This document shows positions 23,174 through 34,790 of a DNA stretch of 64,000 nucleotides, piece by piece. Within the stretch, counting starts at the first letter, position 1; the number at the start of each line of letters is the position of its first letter. Source of the stretch: Okapia johnstoni (taxonomy: Eukaryota > Chordata > Mammalia > Artiodactyla > Giraffidae); NCBI GenBank assembly GCA_024291935.2, contig CM044322.1, forward strand, positions 25,109,405 to 25,173,404. The letters run 5' to 3'. The translations under genes were made by a program, and so were the position numbers. Below the pieces are notes generated by a model. The model had not been told where the DNA came from and ran no database searches. It saw only the letters and a list, made by a program, of their open reading frames with translations.

Positions 23174-24080
23174 CAGATTCTTTTCTAGGTGAGAAGTTGA
23201 GACTTGGAAAGAGTTTCACACAAGTGGTCCAGCCCACGGTCTGGCCAGGGAATTTGACCCTGGAGCTGACTGTGCTGCTGTTGCTGTCTGGGTTCTCCAG
23301 GAAGCAGACTTGGAGCCAGAGTTCTTGCTCAGGGAGCTCGTTAGGGTGGGCTCTGGGGTCCACCTCTGTGGGAGGGAGGACAAATGGATTGGACAGAGGG
23401 AGAAATCAGGCCCACAGTCTCTGCCAGCCCCACGGGTTACTTGCGAAGGGCAGCAGAATTTGTTGAGGTTCTTGAAGGTTGGAATTGCTGATAGTCATTT
23501 TGAGGATAATCTGGATGAACCAGCCATATTGTTCCAGGCTCCCAGGTATATTTATTCCTGAAGGTTAGAGGCCCTCTTGCTCTGTGTGGCAGAAGGACCT
23601 GGGCTGCAGGTTGCAGATCCAGACCTTTGAAAGTGAAGTTGCTCAGTCGTGTCCAACTCTTAGTGACCCCATGGAAAGGGCAACTAAATAGCAAGGGGAT
23701 TGCTTGCAATTTAGCAGCAGAGCTAAGCCTCACTAGTGAGCAGGATGAACAGAAAAAGGGTAACGGGAAAACAGGGCTGAGTTTCTGCTGCCAAAGGAGA
23801 AAGTCAGTAGAGCCTCTCCCCCCCCGCCCCCGCCAGCTAGTACATGCTTGTTGCCCTGTTGATCTGCCTTCGAAAAACGGGCTCATCTCCTCCCACCTTC
23901 CAGAATAGCTTAGGAGGTCATTCTTACTCAGAAGATCAAACATGATTGTCCTTTATCAGGGCTCAGCAAACTTGTTCTGAATGTGTGTACATTCTGTGCA
24001 TACATTCTGTAAATGTGTGGACATTCTTCAGGCTAATTGGCATTTGAAAAAATGGGAATGTCCCCTTCCTTCCTTGTGGG
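23174..24080. other. Unassigned sequence with a Bov-A scrap
   Basis: 23628-23676 is a ~49-bp antisense Bov-A fragment (GTGAAGTTGCTCAGTCGTG). The rest is not assigned. A CCCCCCGCCCCC tract sits near 23820. Confidence 0.55.
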
Positions 24081-24084
24081 GGAT

Positions 24085-24300
24085 CAGCCTCCATTAAGCT
24101 CTTGCTGGGTGCCAGGCTGTGTGAAATGCTTTGAGTAGCTTATTTCACATAATCCTCACAGTCTCACAAGGTGGAATAGATCCATTTCGTGTAAGAGAAA
24201 GCCAAAGCTTAGACAGTGTAACTGAATTGCCCAGGGCTAGACAAATTAGCAAGCAGGAGTAATTGACTTCTGTCCTGGGTCCAATTCCACAGCTTTCCCC
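24085..24300 (-). mobile_element. MIR SINE
   Basis: Antisense MIR: GCCAGGCTGTGTGAAATGC, ATAATCCTCACAGTCTCAC, GAATTGCCCAGGGCTAGAC. Confidence 0.75.
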
Positions 24301-24429
24301 ATGGCCTCTGCTCCTCCTGTTCCCAGTAGACTTCCTCTCTGGTTTCCCTGCAGGTTCCTTCCTGGGAGAGCTGTGGCTGAAAAAGAGGAGTGAGCAGCTA
24401 ATGATGGTCATCCTGTGTCAAGGATGAGC

Positions 24430-24720
24430 TAAACCTTCATTTAGATGAGGCTGGCAGATGTTGGCCTGCAGGGCAAATACAGCCCACAGCTCTTGAGCTA
24501 GAATAGTTTTTGCATTTTTAAATGGGTGAAAAAAATCAGAGGGAGAATACTTTGCGACCCCTGACAATTATATGAAATTTAGATTCCAGTGCCTATAAAA
24601 AAAGTTTTACTGGAACCCAGTCACACCCATTGTAGCTTTCACTCTACCAGGTCAGAGATGAGTAGCTTGCAATGACAGAGGCTGTGTGGCTTACAGAGCC
24701 TAAAGTATTTACTATCTAGT
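24430..24720. mobile_element. Old non-autonomous DNA transposon (hAT-like)
   Basis: Contains AAAAGTTTTACTGGAACCC, CAGTCACACCCATTGTAGC and CCTAAAGTATTTACTATCT. This is the widespread mammalian 'GGTCAGCAAAC' type repeat. Family assignment from memory is uncertain. Confidence 0.5.
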
Positions 24721-24727
24721 GCAAATG

Positions 24728-24903
24728 TTAGTTGCTCAATCATGTCTGACACTTTGCGACCCCATGGCTTCTCTGTTCATGGAATTCTCCAGGCAAGAAT
24801 ACTGGAGTGGGTTGCCATGCCCTCCTCCAGGGGATCTTCCTGACCCAGGGATAGAACCTTGTCTCCTGAATCACAGGCAGATTTTTACTGTCTGAGCCAC
24901 CAT
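24728..24903 (-). mobile_element. Bov-tA SINE
   Basis: Antisense, slightly truncated (TTAGTTGCTCAATCATGTC ... TCTGAGCCACCAT). It abuts the BovB that follows. Confidence 0.92.
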
Positions 24904-24905
24904 GT

Positions 24906-25912
24906 TCAGTTCAATTCAGTCGCTCAGTTGTGTCTGACTCTTTGCAACCCCATGGACTGCTGCGCTCCAGGCTTCCCTGTCCATCACCATCTCCCGGAAC
25001 TTGCTCAAACACATGTCCATCCAGTTGGTGATGCCATCTAACCATGTCATCCTCTGCCACCCCCTTCTCCTCCTGCCTTCAATCTTTCCCAGCATCAGGG
25101 TCTTTTCCAATGAGTCAATTCTTTGCTTCAGGTGGCCAAAGTATTGGGAGTTTCAGCTTCAGCTTCAGTCCTTCCAATGAATATTCAGGGTTGATTTCCT
25201 TTAGGATTGACTGGTTTTATCTCCTTGCAGTCCAAGGGACAATCAGGAGTCTTCTCCAACACCACAGTTCAAAAGCATCAATTCTTCGGCACTCAGTTTT
25301 CTTTATAGTCCAACTCTCACATCTGTATATGACTACTGGAAAAACCATAGACCTTTGTTGGCAAAGTAATGTTTCTGCTTTTTAATATGCTGTCTAGGTT
25401 GGTCATAGCTTTTCTTCCAAGGAGCAAGCATCTTTTAATTTCCTGGCTGCAGTCACCATCTGCAGTGATTTTGGAGCCCAGAAAAATAAAGTCTCTCACT
25501 GTTTCCATTGTTTCCCCACCTATTTGCCATGAAGTGAGGGAACCGAATGCCTTGATCTTAGTTTTCTGAATGTTGAGTTTTAAGCCAGCTTTTTCACTGT
25601 CCTCTTTTACTTTCATCAAGAGGCTCTTTAGTTCTTCTTCACTTTCGGCCATAAGGGTGGTGTCATCTGTTTATCTGAGGTTATTGATATTTCTCCCGGC
25701 AATCTTGATTCCAGCTTGTGCTTCATCCAGCCCCGCATTTCGCATGATGTACTCTGTATATAAGTTAAATAAGCAGGGTGACAATGTACAGCCTTGATGT
25801 ACGCCTTTCCCTATTTGGAACCAGTCTGTTGTTCCATGTCTAGTTCTAACTGTTGCTTCTTGACCTCCATACAGATTTCTCAGGAGGCAGGTAAGGTGGT
25901 CTGGTATTACCA
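24906..25912 (-). mobile_element. BovB LINE, 5'-truncated, ~1 kb
   Basis: Antisense copy starting with the GTTCAGTTCAATTCAGTCGC tail. It covers RT from just upstream of YADD to the 3' end. The YADD box is mutated to a stop plus TDD (near 25,670). Confidence 0.95.
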
Positions 25913-26234
25913 GGTTGGAGGTTATTTATTATCTGGGACTTTGCAAAGAAAAAAAAAAAACCAAAAAACTTTGCAGACCCTTGATCTAGGTGAAGAAGAG
26001 TGTTTGCTCTCCCAGATAAACATGACTTCCTAAGCTCTTCTGGGAGGTGGGAGGAGATATGGGACAGTTTTCAGAGAACAGATTAACGGGCAGCTAAGTA
26101 CAGATCCACATCATTTGAATTAAATATGTGCATATTTAAATTTTTCTGGAATGTTCTTTACACTCACACTGTATTTGCTTTCACATGAGTCCTGGTGATC
26201 ATGTTCTGGACAGCTGTCATTAGATAACTGACAC
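25913..26234. other. Unassigned sequence
   Basis: Holds a short A-rich tract near 25,950. Nothing else seen. Confidence 0.5.
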
Positions 26235-26244
26235 CCTAGGTCAT

Positions 26245-26477
26245 GAGCTTCCCCAGTGGCTCAGACAATAAAGAATCCACCTGCAATGCAAGAGACCTGA
26301 GTTTGAGAAGATCCTGGGTCTTCTGGGTCGAGAAGATCCTGGGAGAAGGGAACTTCCCACTCCAGTATTCTTGCCTGGAGAATCCCATGGACAAAGGAGC
26401 CTGGCAGGCTAATGTCCATGGAGTCAAAAAGAGTCGGACATGACTGAGCGAACAACACTTTAACTTTTTTTTTCCAT
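26245..26477 (+). mobile_element. Bov-tA SINE
   Basis: Sense copy with a small internal duplication of GAGAAGATCCTGGG in the tRNA-distal part. Perfect target duplication CCTAGGTCAT at 26235-26244 and 26478-26487. Confidence 0.93.
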
Positions 26478-26619
26478 CCTAGGTCATAGCTTCTGTGTAT
26501 GACACAAAGGGTTCAGAGTACACAACCTTAAAATGTACCACTTTGACTTTATGATTATTTTGAGCTGAAGGCAGTTGAGAGAAAGCTGACATAAGAAAAA
26601 TCCTCTGCCCTCTCCTTTC

Positions 26620-27020
26620 TACCATTCTTAATCACTCAGGACAACTCTTAAGTCTCTTTGGTCCAGAGATGGTACCAGAGGAATCTACCTAGCAAACCTT
26701 ATTAAATCAACCCTTATTCTCCATTATTTCCCCTATATGTTTACCTTCCCACAGTTTGCCACCACTAAACCTGTTTCCTTTGTCTTGTCACTTCTTGACA
26801 AATGTATTGTCCTTTGTTAATATGCTATAGAAGCCCTAAGTTCTAACTACCCCTTGAGTTCCTGGTCATTGACTTTCTCCCATGTTCAGGTGTGCTGTTT
26901 ATGTTAAGAAACTTCTATTTATTTTTCTCTTGTTAATTAGCATCTCGTCAGTCTTAATTTGCAAGCCCCTTTGGGAAACCTTGGAGGGTAGAGGGAAGAA
27001 GTCTTTCCTCCCTTACAGAC
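26620..27020 (+). mobile_element. Old LTR
   Basis: Sense LTR-like features: an ATAGAAGCCCTAAGTTC region, TTATTTTTCTCTTGTTAATT and then CAAGCCCCTTTGGGAAACC. It shares two blocks with the antisense copy at 21,160-21,515. Confidence 0.55.
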
Positions 27021-28180
27021 TCTAGACTTACGTGACTGGGATGGAGGAAGTGGGGACGGCAGAGTTAGACTGAAGCTCTTCTTGCACAATATGGTTATGC
27101 CTTAGGGAAAACAGGGAAGGATGGAGACACTCTGACCAGAGGGGAAGTTGATACATAATGACCACTGACCGTGTTACATGTTTAACCTGTTTAAACACCT
27201 AAACATGTTTAAGTCTCAAGAGTCCAGAGAGGGAAATGACATGATCTTCCTCTAAGGATGCTGAAGGTAAGACTGACTCAGGCGATGCATTCTTAGATGT
27301 TGTTATTTCTCACTTCTTGAGCACCTGCCCAGGTGCCAGGTACAATGCTGTGGATGCACAGACAAAGAGGTGAACTCTGTGCTTTTGAGTAATATCTAAC
27401 AAATTCTGGAGTTGGCTTCCAAATTCAGGTCCCTGTGGCTGGAAGTCTGATGTCTCTCTGGCCTATCACATTTGTCTCCCAGCACTTGCATACCTAAGCA
27501 GATTCATCACTGTGTGTTGTGTGTCACATTGACAGCTCTGGACACAGCAGATGAAAGCAGCATTACTTAGTGATCAGCATAAGGAGTTTCCACTCAGTAA
27601 ACCAGTGAGCAGTTGCCAGGCGCCAGATCCTGTGTTCGTTGCTGAGGGTATGAAGATGAGTGACAGGCACTGTTCTCTGGCAGTAGCTGCAGAGGGAGGG
27701 CTGGGATGTTAGAAAACCTCAGGGCTTCTGGTTATAAGCAACAGAAGCCAACTCTGGCTGACCTCAGCCCAAGACAGTGGGCACTGGGAGGCTGTGGGAT
27801 GGTTCACAGGTCTGAGCAAGAAGCTGAACAGCCAGGATTGGAAAGGACAGAAATGGGCAGCAGCTAGAGGGGTCTAAGGAGTAGGAAACATAGACAGTCT
27901 TTTCCAGGGTTGATGCCTTTGATTCTCACTGTTTTCCTGACCTTGATCAATATCAGGTTGACTTGGCATGAGAATTTGACTTGTCTTTGGTCCTGTGTCC
28001 ACCCCTTTGGCTAAAGTGGACAGGTCTCTGGACTGATAGCCCATGGAGGATATGTGCAGTGGTGGAAGAAACCTCCTAAAGGACATTGTTTCTGCTACTA
28101 GGATAAGGTGTAAAAGGGCAAGTGGAAACGAGATTCCCTATTGTGCTGTGAACTAAAGGAGCACAATGGAAAATGCCCAA
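27021..28180. other. Mostly unassigned; weak MIR/L2-like stretches
   Basis: 27,300-27,360 (TGAGCACCTGCCCAGGTGCC) and 27,590-27,680 look like diverged MIR/L2 ends. No exon or RNA gene recognised. Confidence 0.45.
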
Positions 28181-28184
28181 CTCA

Positions 28185-28275
28185 GCCATGGAAGTCAGGG
28201 AAGACTTCCTGGAGGAAGAAACAAGCTGAAACCAGGGTAACCAGTAAAGTTAACCACAGGGCAGGAAGGAAGCAA
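28185..28275 (-). mobile_element. L2-like fragment
   Basis: GTCAGGGAAGACTTCCTGGA and GGGCAGGAAGG resemble antisense L2 3' text. Confidence 0.45.
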
Positions 28276-28321
28276 ACCATCACAAGCTAAGGGAATTGCA
28301 GATGCAGAGGCCCAGTGTGAG

Positions 28322-28499
28322 CGTGCATGGTCAGTCATGTCCGACTCTTTGAGACCCCATGGACTACAGCCTGCGAGGCTCCTCTGTCTGTGGAATTCTC
28401 CAGGTAAGAATACTGGAGTGGGTTGCCATTTCCTCCTCCAGAGAATCTTCCTGACCTAGGGATCGAACCTGCATCTCCTGTGTTGGCAGGCAGATTTTT

Positions 28500-28541
<42 letters not shown>

Positions 28542-28560
28542 ACTGAGCCACCTGGGAAGC
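28322..28560 (-). mobile_element. Bov-tA SINE with internal poly(T) expansion
   Basis: Antisense Bov-tA. The normally short CAGATTCTTTACCACTGAG segment carries a T36 run at about 28503-28538 instead. Confidence 0.93.
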
Positions 28561-28839
28561 AGCAGGGGCCCAGGCATAGGGAATTACCTCCTCCACCAAA
28601 TAATGGCTCTTGCCTATTGGTCTCTGGGAGTGATGGATCATTTTGCCCAAGGAGTTCAGCTTTTAAAGATCAGGGTCCACGATTTCCCGTCCCCTTGAAG
28701 TCCTTCAGCTTCCCAAGGTCAACTGAACATTTCAGAAAATCTCAGCCATAACTCCCTCCTTCCCAGGGAGTCTTCAGGATTTAAAAAAAAATCTTGAGCC
28801 TCTTGCACTGAGACTGGATAGAAAGAAAAATGCTGTCGC

Positions 28840-29430
28840 AGTCTGGAGAGTTCTTTATTATTCTGCCCTGGCTGCAGCGGGGGAGGCCTCCGGTCAGGAG
28901 CTGCCTGAACTGATTTGAGCCGGCATTTGCCACGAATTGTGGCTTGACGTTTATAGCAGCTGCGATCCGTGTGTATTGATTATTTAGGAAAAGGAATGAA
29001 GCCGAGATGGCTGAGCAGCTGCCTCTTGAAAAAACCCTGCTCTTGTCACATTTCATCCTGAAGTGAGAGGGGTCCCAAAGTCAGAAAGGGGCAGGGGCAT
29101 TATCGAATTTCCATCTTGCTGTGTCTGGGCAGATAGCGAGCAGCCTTTATTCACCATCTTTGATTAATCAGCTCCTCTTTATTCATGTGAAAAAGCCACT
29201 GTCACCCAGGGGCTCCTCGGAAGGAATTATCATTCTTTGCCTCTTATGCTCAATTGCTCCAGTGTTGTGTTTGTTGGGCTAATGAAAGCCGAGCAAATGT
29301 CTCTTGTTGGCGGTGCTGTGATGAATTAGCACTTGGCCCGCAGACTGTATTTCTCTGATTAAGCTGATGAGTTTGTTTTCTCCTCCTCTCATCATTATGA
29401 GGACGGTTCTTCCATGCTAATGCCCGTGGG
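28840..29430. promoter_or_regulatory. Candidate conserved non-coding regulatory element
   Basis: About 590 bp with no recognisable interspersed repeat between two SINEs, in a window that is mostly repeats. It is dense in homeodomain-like ATTA/TAAT cores: TTTGATTAATCAG at 29160, TGATGAATTAGC at 29319, CTGATTAAGCTGATGAG at 29356, and a POU-like ATGCTAATG at 29414. The CTTTGATTAATC string also fits a TCF/LEF site next to a homeodomain site. There is no long frame with coding character. The enhancer role is inferred from composition only. Confidence 0.4.
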
Positions 29431-29710
29431 AGCTGTGGGGAGAGGGGAACACTGGCCAGTCCACTGTAGTCTGAATTCAGACAGCAAACACAGAGATAAA
29501 AACTAAGAGGTGCTATAGCACTGACTCCAGCAGAAGCCCAGGTGATGCCTGTGGGTGATTGACTAACTAGCATGCATGACTTACAGCGACTGTGTCCCTC
29601 GGCTGCATGGGGGAGGCAGACAGACCCCAGCATGGCTAGGATTTGAGGCTGAGCTCTCCTAGAGCCCATTCCTGGCTCTCAGACATGGTTGCCCCTCTAA
29701 AATGAGAGGG

Positions 29711-29992
29711 TTGGGACTTCCCTGGTGGTCCAGTGGTAAGGATTCCGCCTGCCAATACAGGGGACATGGGGTTGATCCCTGGTCCCAGGATATTCCACAT
29801 TCTGCAGGGCGACTAAGCCTGAGTGCCACAGCTACTGAAGCCCACAGATCCTAGAGCCTGTGCTCCACAATGAGAGAAGCCACTGCAATGAGAAGACGGG
29901 GCACCACAACTAGAGAGAGAGTAGCCCCTCTTGCTGCAAGTAGAGAAAGCCTGCATGCAGCTGGAAATAAATAAATTTTTTAAAAAAAGAAA
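29711..29992 (+). mobile_element. ART2A/CHR-type SINE, long form
   Basis: Sense copy: GGGACTTCCCTGGTGGTCC, GTTGATCCCTGGTCC, CTACTGAAGCCCACAG, then an AAATAAATAAATTTTT tail. Composite of a tRNA-like head and a second unrelated half. Confidence 0.9.
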
Positions 29993-30029
29993 GTTTTTTT
30001 TTTTTTTTAAATGAGAGAGTTGAATTAAA

Positions 30030-30410
30030 TGAGTATGTCAGTGGCCAGGCTGTCATAACAGAGCACTGCAGAGTGGGTAGCTAAGTGACAAAATTCCTTT
30101 CTATGATTTGGAGGCCAGAAGTCCAAGATCAGGGTGAGAGTGGTGTTGATTCCACCGCATCCTTTTCTCCTGGCTTGCAGGTGGCCACCTTCTTGCTGTG
30201 TCCTCTCATGGCCTGTCTTCTGTACACGCTCCCCTGGTGTCTCCTCCTCTTCTCTTAAGGACACCAGTCCTGTGACTCAGCCCCCCCCCCCCTTATGACC
30301 TCATTTAACTGTAATTATCTCCTTAAACATCATGTCATTGAATATGGTCACATGGGGGTTTAGGGCTTCAGCATGTGAATTTGAGGGGTACACTCCAGCC
30401 CATTGCAATG
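30030..30410. mobile_element. Ancient repeat (L1M 3'-end type)
   Basis: AGGCCAGAAGTCCAAGATC, TCTTGCTGTGTCCTCTCATG, then ACTCCAGCCCATTGCA. The same pattern recurs at 30,940-31,200 and 61,030-61,380. Family from recognition only. A C10 run lies at about 30,283. Confidence 0.5.
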
Positions 30411-30592
30411 AGAAATTGAAAATCAACAAGGTGGGGAGGTGGTTGTCTCCTCTGCAGGGGGATCAGTTATTGGGTGATGAGAGAGGATTCTTTTTTCTAG
30501 CTAATATCACCTCTTACCCCCATTCCTGCTTGAAACATTCATGCCAGAATGAGTTACTGTCACTGGTGGTCACCTCTCTTTTGCATGTTTAA

Positions 30593-30750
30593 AAATTTTT
30601 TTTTTAATTAAATTTAACTAATTTACTTGGCTGTGTTGGGTCTTAGTTGCCCTGTGACATGTGGGATCTTACTTCTCCTGCCAAGGATGGAACCTGAGTC
30701 CCTTGCATTGGAAGATAGATTGTTAACCGCTGGACCACCAGGGAAGTTCC
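30593..30750 (-). mobile_element. CHR-type SINE
   Basis: Antisense: TTGGCTGTGTTGGGTCTTAG ... CCGCTGGACCACCAGGGAAG. Confidence 0.9.
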
Positions 30751-31214
30751 CTCTTCTGCATGTTGAGTTGTAGCAAACTCAACTAGTTACCCACCCAAAC
30801 ACATTGTACCCATTTCCTTTGATGGCAGAGGTGTCTGCCTAGGGCTGCATTGTGACTTTTGTGAGTCTCTCCTTGTCCTCATGGCCCAGTTCGCAGCGGT
30901 CTGTTTCACTGTGCCCCTAGGTATTTTGTGTATAACATGATGGGAGCGTATTGGTTCCCTCTGGCTGCTGTAACAAATTACCACGAACTTAGTGACTTAG
31001 AGTAACACACATTTATTCTCTTACTGTTATAGAGGACAGAAGTCCAGATAATTTTACTGGGCTAAAGTCAGGGTGTCAGCTGGGCTGCATTGCTTCTGGA
31101 GGCTCTAGGGGAGAGTACATTGCCTTGACCATGTTCCATGGTTTGTGACCGCTTGCTCTGTCTTCAAAGTGTGTCACTCCAATCTTTTTCTCTTATCATA
31201 TTGCCTTCTGTTTT

Positions 31215-31375
31215 GTTGTTGTTGTTCAGTCGCTAAGTCATGTCTTTAATATACTATATTTGTTTTTCTCTTTCTGACCTACTTCACTCCATATAACACA
31301 TTCTTGGTTCATCCAGCTGACTACAACTGACTCAAATTGGTTCCATTTTATGGCTAAGTAAACAGTCCATTGTAT
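31215..31375 (-). mobile_element. BovB scrap and ruminant L1 3' UTR scrap
   Basis: 31215-31243 is the terminal GTTGTTGTTCAGTCGCTAAG of a BovB. 31,244-31,375 resembles the antisense ruminant L1 3' UTR (TGACCTACTTCACTCCATAT). Confidence 0.6.
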
Positions 31376-31538
31376 GTTGCACTGGGTGTTAGTTGTGGCT
31401 TGAGGGATCTTCACTGCGGCATGGGGACTCTTAGTTACGACATGCATGTGGGATCTAGTTCCCTGATGAGGAATCAAAGCTGGGCGCCGTTCAGTGAGAG
31501 CATGGAGTCTTAACCACTGGACCACCAGAAAAGTCCCC
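31376..31538 (-). mobile_element. CHR/ART2A-type SINE
   Basis: Antisense: GTGGGATCTAGTTCCCTGAT ... CCACTGGACCACCAGAAAAG. Confidence 0.88.
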
Positions 31539-32000
31539 ACATTGCCTTTTTAAATTAAGATGCTTGTGGTTATATGGGGACCACGTGGATAATGATAGTC
31601 CCCCCCCCATGTCGAGATCTTTAACCTAATCACATCTGCAAAATCCTTTATGTCATATAAGGTCACATGCTCTCAGGTTTTGAGAATGAGGATATGGAGC
31701 CCTTGTGGGGGCATCACTCAGCCAACCACAGGGGGTTAGATAGCTACATATTGGTTTATTTTGTAGTGCAGGGGCTGCTTTTCTGCCCATTTCTGCTTTT
31801 GCATAGAAGGAATGATTTTTCTTCATTTTGATGTGGAGTGGAGGTAGGAAGTAAGGTGAATAGACTCTGAATCAGTGGTCCTCAACACGTGTTCCCCAGA
31901 TCAGCAGCATCAGCATCTCCTGGTAACCTGTTAGAAATGCAAATTCTCAGCTCCTACCTCAGACCTCCTGAATCTGAAATTCAGGGAATGGGATCCAGCA

Positions 32001-32707
32001 GCGTATTAAAAAGCAGAGACACCACTTTGCTGACTAAGTCTGTCTGTCAAAGCTATGGTTTTTCTAGTAGTTATGCATGGATATGAGAGTTGGACCATAA
32101 AGAACGCTGAGTGCCAAAGAATTGATGCTTTCAAACTGTGGTGTTGGAGAAGACTCATGAGAGTCCCTTGGACAGCAAGGAGATCAAACTAGTTAATCTT
32201 GTATGTGTTAGTCGCTCACTTGTATCCAACTTTGTGACCCCACGGACTGTAGCCCGCCAGGCTTCTCTGTCCTTGGGATTTCTCCAGGCAAGAATACTGA
32301 AGTGAATTGCTGTTCCCTTCTCTAGAGGATCTTCCCGACCCAGGGGTTGAACCCTGGTCTCCTGTATTGAAGGCAAATTCTTTACCATTTGAGTTACAGG
32401 GAAGTCCAATCAATCTTAAAGGAAATCAATCCTGAATATTCTTTGGAAGGACTGATGCTAAAGCTCCAATACTTTGGTCACCTGATGTGAAGTGCCAACT
32501 CATTGGAAAAGACCCTGATGCTGGGAAACATTGAAGGCAGAAGGAGAAGGGGGTGACAGAGAATGAGATAGTTAGATAGCATCACCAACTCAATGGGCAT
32601 GAATTAGAGCAAACTCTTGGAGATAGTGGAGGACAGAGGAGCCTGGTGTGCTATAGTCCATGGGGTTACAAAGAGCTGGACATGACTTGTTGACTGAACA
32701 ACAACCA
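32001..32707 (+). mobile_element. BovB LINE split by a SINE
   Basis: Sense BovB in two halves, 32001-32200 and 32408-32707. They rejoin at the GATCAAACCAGTCAATCCTA-type position of the family. 3' end GGACATGACTTGTTGACTGAAC. Confidence 0.93.
32201..32407 (-). mobile_element. Bov-tA SINE nested in BovB
   Basis: Antisense Bov-tA. The flanks AGTTAATCTT and AATCAATCTT are a short diverged target duplication. Confidence 0.92.
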
Positions 32708-33810
32708 GTCTGTACTTTCACAAGCTTTGCCTTGTGATCTTGCCTTTGTTTAAGATTTTCGTATTGCATTCATAGTGGCTTTTTTTTTTTTTTGCATTGC
32801 TTTGATTTTTAAGAAATATTTCATTTTTGTCTTGACTATTGACGTTTTTGGTGCCGTCTTAACTTTTGCACCTGAGGTGGGTGCTGCATGTACTTCACCC
32901 TCACACTGGCCCTGGAGGAAGCAAGATCTGTCTGTGTCCTCACAAAAGGACCAGGTTCTGTGTAATACACACCCCAGACCTGCTCGGGGTGATCAGCAGT
33001 GTCTCCTCTGAATCTGTGATGTCAGAGCTGAGAGCTGGGGCCAGAAGGAGTGAACTCAGAGAAGAAGGGGCATCTCAGGTGGAGAGAACAGCAGGTGCAA
33101 AAGCAGGATGTTTGGAGGGGATATAGCGAATAGGAGGGACCAGAAAAACTCCTGTGCCATGCAACTCCTAAATGTTTCTTAAGCTCCTACAGCAAGCCCT
33201 GGGGGCTCATAGCCTATAACAATCCAGAATTTCAACCCACATATTGACTTGGGGGAGCCTCAGAGAGGCAGCTAGAACAAGGTTAGGTCTTGGTCTGCCT
33301 GTGTGAGGTTGGCAAGGCATGCCCCCGGCGGTCTTCCTCCCAGAAATGGTTTTTGGCACCCAGCAAATAAGGTAGGGAAAGCACAAAAGGCTGTCTGTCT
33401 CATAAAAGATGCATTTAGCACAGGTTTCTATTGCAGCACTAATAGCATTAGCCGTTGTGTCGAAAGTAAGAGAACACAATTACCCAGTTTCAATAACAAG
33501 GCTGACAGCACAGTTTTAATCCCAGAGGAGCCTTGCTTTAAGTTTTGATAGTTCTCTCGCCAATGAATTCTCAGTCCTAAGCTAGCTTGTACCCTTACGT
33601 TCCTATTTGCCCAGAATGGTCCTGGTTTATGTCTGATTGCCAATATAGTTGTTACTAGCAACCCCTTTCACCTGCACATGCCCCCATTCAGATTATAAAC
33701 GACATTATCACCATAGTGATTTAGAACTGAGGAAACTAACCCCGACAGGATGCTGGGCTCCCCACTGGCTCCTTAGAAAAATCCATCTCTGGCAAAACAA
33801 AGTGAAGTGA
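32708..33810. other. Mostly single-copy sequence
   Basis: 33,045-33,125 looks like an antisense L2 end (GAGAACAGCAGGTGCAAAAG). 33,330-33,660 is repeat-free and could be conserved. No exon recognised. Confidence 0.45.
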
Positions 33811-33811
33811 G

Positions 33812-34020
33812 TGAAAGTATTAGTTGCTCAGTCATGTCTGACTCTTTGTGACCCCATGGACTGTAGCCTGCCAGGCTCCTCTGTCCATAGAATTCTCCAG
33901 GCAGGAATACTTGAGTGGGTTGCCATTTCTTCCTCTAGTGGATCTTCTTGAACCATTGATGGAACCCATGTCTCTTGCACTACAGGCAGATTCTTTACCA
34001 CTGAGCCACCTGGGAAGTAC
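33812..34020 (-). mobile_element. Bov-tA SINE
   Basis: Antisense copy, GTGAAAGTATTAGTTGCTC ... CTGAGCCACCTGGGAAG. Confidence 0.94.
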
Positions 34021-34099
34021 TCCCCAAATCCATCAAATCTCAGACTGTCCATTCATCCATGGAAGTTTGAGGGCCTGTCCTTGCTAATGCTTCTTCTTT

Positions 34100-34345
34100 G
34101 GAAAAATATATATTTAGGTATTCCATCCATTTTGTGATTGGATTGTTTGTTTGTTTGTTTTAATATATTGACATTCATGTTTGTATATTTTGGAGATTAA
34201 TGCCTTGTCAGTTGCTTCATTTGCAAATATTTTCTCTCATTCTGAGGACTGTCTTTTCGTCTACGGTTTTCTTTGCTGTGCAAACACTTTTAAGTTTAAT
34301 TAGGTCCAATTTGTTTATTTTTGTTTTTATTTTCATTACTCTAGG
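34100..34345 (-). mobile_element. L1 LINE fragment (ORF2 3' part)
   Basis: Antisense L1: TTTCTTTGCTGTGCAAAC and GGAGGTGGGTCA. The minus frame reads PPRVMKIKTKINKLDLIKLK, typical L1 ORF2. Confidence 0.8.
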
Positions 34346-34790
34346 AGGTGGGTCAAAAAAGATCTGAAAACCAGGCAAAAGACTTCCTAGGAACTGACAT
34401 TGGAATTTTTTTTTTATACTCGGAAAGAAGGTTAAGTAGAACAAGGGGAAACAAGGACGTCCTTGAGATAAAGCAGTGTTCACTTTCATTTAAAAGCTCA
34501 CTTCTCCAATGGGAAGCTTTTTCTATTCATAGTAACAGTGGTTGGTGAATAGAAATTCCTGGTGAAAGCTAATACAGTGCCCCAACTCAATGTTTATATC
34601 TAAAATTACAACTGGACAACCTAGTTCTAGACACTCTGAAGTTAAAACAACAGTCCCTTCTGTATTCCTGCTGCTGAAGGGTAAGAGTTGTTAAGTTTGG
34701 TGTATATCCACCCACACTTTCAAAAGTGACTTTTATTAAGGTGTAACAACAGCAACAACAAAACAACAACAACATTATAACAAAAACACA
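34346..34790. other. Unassigned sequence ending in (CAA)n
   Basis: Nothing recognised until an AAC/CAA-rich simple tract at 34,743-34,790. Confidence 0.5.

Larger units (their letters stand above)
30940..31735. mobile_element. Ancient repeat (L1M 3'-end type), interrupted
   Basis: 30,960-31,170 (CTGCTGTAACAAATTACC, GGACAGAAGTCCAGAT) and 31,615-31,735 (CATCTGCAAAATCC, CAGCCAACCACAG) look like the two ends of one old element. They are separated by a BovB/Bov scrap, L1 3' UTR and a CHR SINE. Confidence 0.5.
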
